Translations under genes and position numbers: made by a program
The notes under the pieces: model-generated
What the model saw: only the letters and a program-made list of their open reading frames with translations
Told to the model about the DNA's origin: nothing
The model's database searches: none
Part shown: piece by piece, positions 5,504 through 8,082 of the stretch
Layout: each line of letters starts with the position of its first letter
Position numbering within the stretch: the first letter of the stretch is position 1
DNA from: Candidatus Margulisiibacteriota bacterium
GTDB lineage: Bacteria > Margulisbacteria > WOR-1 > JAUWWO01
NCBI GenBank assembly: GCA_030616825.1
Contig: JAUWWO010000009.1
Span: 1 to 8,082 of the forward strand
Length of the DNA stretch: 8,082 bases
Reading direction: 5' to 3'

Positions 5504-6451
5504 GTGGGAAGATTCCATTTCCCAAAGCTTAAGCCGGGATTTACAATAAAAGGGATAAGTTCCTTAAAGAATAGGCTCCGTAAATTTAATCTTTGGAGCA
5601 TATCCCGTAAAGCTATTGGGCGTACTTTAAAAAGGGCTAAGTATCATAAAGTTACTCCTGTATTGATTCTTGTTTGCCTTCTCCTGGGGTATCTTGTGGT
5701 GTGGGGGGTATATTCCGTTATATCCTTTAAAAGAGGAGTCGAGGTCTCAAGGGTAAAAGTAACTGAGAAAGTCCCTGCTAAAGAGGTTACGCGGGTAGCC
5801 ATAATCCTTGACGATGCTGGAGGAGAGTCAATAGATTATAATGAGATTTATTCGATCACGAGCCCTTTTACGATAAGTATCTTGCCGGGTCTCTCAGGCT
5901 CATCAAGGGTCATGAAGGAGGCCACCTCTGCAGGGAAGGAAGTAATACTCCATCTTCCCATGGAGCCCGAGAATGGCTCTTATGTTAGGCACGATGGAGG
6001 GATGGCACTTACCTCTATGACGGATGAAGATATTAGGCAGGTTGTATTGAGGGACCTGAAAACAGTTCCAGGTGTTTCCGGCGTAAATAATCATATGGGC
6101 TCCAAGGCTACCAGAGATCCGAGGGTCATGCGCGCTGTGCTTTCGGTGATCAAGGAAAAGGGCCTTTTCTTTGTAGACAGCCGCACTGCTTCTGATTCGT
6201 TAGCCTATGATTTGGCCAGAGAGAAAAAGGTACCAGCTGGGCGGAACGCACTCTTTCTGGATGTAGAAGATAGCGAGGATGAAGTTAAAAAAAGATTTGA
6301 CCAACTTGTGGGCATTGCCAGAAGTCATGGTTTTGCTATAGGCATTGGCCATGCTACGAGACCTGGGACTGTGGCCACGTTGAAGAAGCTAATGCCCATC
6401 TATGAAAAAAAAGGAGTAGAATTTGTTTGTGTTTCTTCCCTCGTTAAGTAA
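5504..6451 (+). CDS. Divergent polysaccharide deacetylase family protein (YibQ-like)
   Basis: This 315-residue protein belongs to the divergent polysaccharide deacetylase (DUF610) family, with a NodB-like barrel fold. Its in vivo substrate is not well established; envelope glycans such as peptidoglycan are likely. Family motifs are complete: IILDDAGG (100-107), ILHLPMEP (148-155), VNNHMGSKAT (194-203), GLFFVDSRTAS (220-230) and AIGIGHATRPGT (278-289). Candidate metal ligands are Asp103, Asp104, His150, His197 and His283. One transmembrane helix (about 51-74) follows a basic tail of about 49 residues with 15 Lys or Arg, so the catalytic domain should face outward while the tail stays in the cytoplasm. 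The GTG at 5504 is the only reasonable start: no in-frame ATG occurs before the catalytic domain. It has only a weak purine stretch (GCGGA) upstream. It lies 18 bases after the S41 gene; the order EnvC, Ctp, YibQ is a recurring envelope cluster. Confidence 0.93.
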   Translation: MGRFHFPKLKPGFTIKGISSLKNRLRKFNLWSISRKAIGRTLKRAKYHKVTPVLILVCLLLGYLVVWGVYSVISFKRGVEVSRVKVTEKVPAKEVTRVAIILDDAGGESIDYNEIYSITSPFTISILPGLSGSSRVMKEATSAGKEVILHLPMEPENGSYVRHDGGMALTSMTDEDIRQVVLRDLKTVPGVSGVNNHMGSKATRDPRVMRAVLSVIKEKGLFFVDSRTASDSLAYDLAREKKVPAGRNALFLDVEDSEDEVKKRFDQLVGIARSHGFAIGIGHATRPGTVATLKKLMPIYEKKGVEFVCVSSLVK

Positions 6452-6492
6452 TTGCTTTTTGAGAGCATTTAGGCAACATAGGGGATTTATGA

Positions 6493-7554
6493 ATGATTGA
6501 TGCAAGTATTTTAGATAGTGAAGTTAAGATAAAAGGGATTGACCGCTCAAATATGCTTGGGAAAGTTTTTGAGTTTCCCAGAATGCTTAAAGAAGCGGTT
6601 GCTCTTGCTAAATCGATTAAACTAGACGGAATTGGCAGCATCGATGGGGTCGTTATTTCGGGGATGGGGGGTTCTGCGATCTGCGGGGATATAGTGCGTG
6701 GGGTCGTTGAGGAAAAGATAGAAATACCCATCATAGTGAACAGGGGCTATTCACTGCCCAGGTTTGTTTCTGGTAATACTTTATTTTTTGCTGTTAGTTA
6801 TTCTGGCAATACCGAGGAAACACTCTCAAGCCTTAGGGAAGCTGAGGCCAGAGCCCTTAAGATAATAATGCTTTCCTCTGGAGGGAAGCTTTCTGAGATC
6901 GCAAAGCAAAAAGGATATCCGCTCGTTTCTCTCCCCTCTGGTATCCAGCCAAGGGCCGCTCTTCCGTATTTACTTTCTTCTATTCTTGTAATACTGGAGA
7001 GATTGGGGGTCTCTCCGGGAGCTTCTTTAGAGATAGAAGAATCTTTGAAGCTTTTGGGAAAACTTAGAGAGGAATATATGAAAGAACACAGATCCAATTC
7101 CGTGAAGCAACTCGCCCAGAGGCTTTATGGTAAGGTACCGATTGTATTTGCTTCGGAAGGGATAACCTCTGCAGCAGGGCTCCGATGGGTAACACAGTTT
7201 AACGAAAATAGCAAAATGATGGCACACCTCTCGATATTCCCGGAAATGGGACACAATGAAATCGTGGGGCTGGCCGATCTCAAGCGCGGGAAACATGATT
7301 TTTCGGTCATGATTCTGCGCGATCAGGGCGACCATGAAAGAATAAAGAAAAAAATAGAGATAACAAAGTCCCTTATTGAAGGAGAATTAGGAGGGGTAAC
7401 AGAGGTTTTCTCTCGCGGAGAGGGGAAGCTTGCGAGAATACTTTCGCTCATACTCTATGGAGACTTTTTAAGTGTCTATGTGGCAATACTTAGGAATATC
7501 GATCCTACTCCGGTTAAGGTTATTGAGAAGTTAAAAAAGGAGCTTTCAAGATGA
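6493..7554 (+). CDS. Bifunctional phosphoglucose/phosphomannose isomerase
   Basis: The 353-residue enzyme interconverts glucose-6-phosphate or mannose-6-phosphate with fructose-6-phosphate in the cytoplasm. It belongs to the PGI/PMI family first characterised in archaea, which is shorter than classical PGI (about 550 residues). Two SIS domains are visible. The first has GMGGSAICGD (57-66) and the phosphate-binding loop SYSGNTEET (102-110), followed by SLPSGIQPRAALPY (146-159). The second has FNENSK (236-241) and FPEMGHNEI (249-257). Glu238 and His254 match the catalytic base and histidine of the archaeal enzymes in motif and in their 16-residue spacing. The C-terminus has IDPTPVKVIEKLKKEL. 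The ATG at 6493 has AGGGG (6479-6484 region) about 8 bases upstream; an overlapping ATG at 6489 hits a stop after three codons. Its last four bases overlap the start of the nucleotidyltransferase gene (ATGA), indicating translational coupling and a shared role in sugar-nucleotide supply. Confidence 0.94.
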   Translation: MIDASILDSEVKIKGIDRSNMLGKVFEFPRMLKEAVALAKSIKLDGIGSIDGVVISGMGGSAICGDIVRGVVEEKIEIPIIVNRGYSLPRFVSGNTLFFAVSYSGNTEETLSSLREAEARALKIIMLSSGGKLSEIAKQKGYPLVSLPSGIQPRAALPYLLSSILVILERLGVSPGASLEIEESLKLLGKLREEYMKEHRSNSVKQLAQRLYGKVPIVFASEGITSAAGLRWVTQFNENSKMMAHLSIFPEMGHNEIVGLADLKRGKHDFSVMILRDQGDHERIKKKIEITKSLIEGELGGVTEVFSRGEGKLARILSLILYGDFLSVYVAILRNIDPTPVKVIEKLKKELSR

Positions 7555-8082
7555 GGGCGATAATCATTGCTGGCGGCCTTGGAACCAGGCTTCGTCCCCT
7601 AACATATAATACCCCTAAGTCAATGGTCCCTGTGGCCAACGTTCCATTCGTCATTCATCAGATTACGCTCATAAAAAAGTATGGAATAAAGGAGATCATA
7701 CTTAACCTTCATTATCTATCTGAAAATATTAAACGGATATTTGAGGATGAAGCCAAACACGGGATTAAGGTTTATTATTCTATCGAGGAACATCCGCTTG
7801 GGACAGCTGGCGCGGTTAAAAATGCTGAAGCATATTTTGATTCCGATCCACTGCTTATCTTTAATGGTGATGTGTTGACCGATATGAATCTGGCAGAGCT
7901 TTTGGATTATCACAAAAAGAAGCGGGCCAGGGCAACCTTAACACTCTCCAGAGTTGAGGACCCTACTAGATACGGTCTGGTGATAACAGGAAAGAATGGG
8001 AGAATCGAGCGCTTTATTGAGAAGCCAAGCTGGGAGAGGGTAACTACAAATACAATTAATGCTGGAATATATGTTATTGATC
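7551..8082 (+). CDS. Sugar-phosphate nucleotidyltransferase (NDP-sugar pyrophosphorylase), partial
   Basis: The gene runs off the right edge; 177 codons are visible with no stop. The protein is a GT-A-like nucleotidyltransferase that makes an NDP-sugar from a sugar-1-phosphate and an NTP. Visible motifs are AGGLGTRLRPLTYNTPKSMVP (7-27, nucleotide-binding loop and catalytic Lys23), the sugar and base contact EEHPLGTAGAVKNA (79-92), the metal-binding FNGDVLTD (104-111, Asp107), RFIEKPS (154-160) and NAGIYV (170-175). The pattern is closest to mannose-1-phosphate guanylyltransferase or glucose-1-phosphate nucleotidyltransferase types. The exact sugar and base cannot be fixed from this part; the neighbouring PGI/PMI favours GDP-mannose. 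AAGGAG (7537-7542) lies 8 bases before the ATG, inside the end of the upstream gene, and the two genes overlap by 4 bases (7551-7554). Any C-terminal left-handed beta-helix or phosphomutase fusion would lie beyond the window. Confidence 0.93.
   Translation, partial: MRAIIIAGGLGTRLRPLTYNTPKSMVPVANVPFVIHQITLIKKYGIKEIILNLHYLSENIKRIFEDEAKHGIKVYYSIEEHPLGTAGAVKNAEAYFDSDPLLIFNGDVLTDMNLAELLDYHKKKRARATLTLSRVEDPTRYGLVITGKNGRIERFIEKPSWERVTTNTINAGIYVID

Noticed and set aside
6452..6492. Terminator or promoter in the gap after the YibQ-like gene
   Set aside because: Only a weak 4-base inverted repeat (TGCT/AGCA) and no convincing -35/-10 pair are seen in 41 bases.
1..8082. CRISPR array, tRNA, rRNA, transposase or phage genes
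   Set aside because: No spaced direct repeats, cloverleaf-like tRNA sequence, rRNA segment or mobile-element protein was recognised on either strand.

Overview
The window reads as a gene-dense bacterial chromosome of moderate GC content, with nine protein genes all on the + strand and no RNA genes, CRISPR array or transposase. The source looks like a diderm bacterium, because it carries an EnvC/YibQ-type envelope module. The mixture of genes, the PGI/PMI isomerase of the type found in archaea and many uncultivated lineages, and a GC-rich nested palindrome between genes suggest a deep-branching or uncultivated phylum. An Omnitrophota-like origin is only a guess; nothing in the window proves a lineage.

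Region 1 (3-2883) is an information-processing operon: ssb, rpsR (S18), rplI (L9) and uvrC. It looks like the tail of the widespread rpsF-ssb-rpsR-rplI operon, so rpsF and the promoter probably lie just upstream of the window. uvrC follows rplI by 3 bases. Its product keeps the GIY-YIG nuclease, the Cys4 cluster motif, the UVR segment and the DDH nuclease residues, but stops right after the second nuclease domain and lacks the usual C-terminal helix-hairpin-helix pair.

Region 2 (2884-3088) is the only non-coding stretch of note. It starts 10 bases after the uvrC stop with a compound palindrome of about 125 bases: two long hairpin arms that share a core sequence, possible closing stems, and an alternative third hairpin. 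It is followed by a well-formed sigma70-type promoter (TTGAAA, 17-base spacer, TG-extended TATTAT) that would drive the next genes.

Region 3 (3089-6451) is a cell-envelope module: a secreted coiled-coil M23 murein hydrolase (EnvC/CwlO type), an S41 carboxyl-terminal processing protease with a PDZ domain, and a membrane-anchored divergent polysaccharide deacetylase (YibQ family). These probably act together in peptidoglycan remodelling and its proteolytic control.

Region 4 (6493-8082, open at the right edge) is sugar-nucleotide supply: a bifunctional phosphoglucose/phosphomannose isomerase overlapping by 4 bases a sugar-phosphate nucleotidyltransferase. Together they could route fructose-6-phosphate toward an activated sugar such as GDP-mannose for envelope glycans.

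Most of the window is housekeeping. No clearly new system was found. The best leads are the truncated UvrC next to the palindromic element, the structure of that element, and a GC-rich insert-like tail on rplI.
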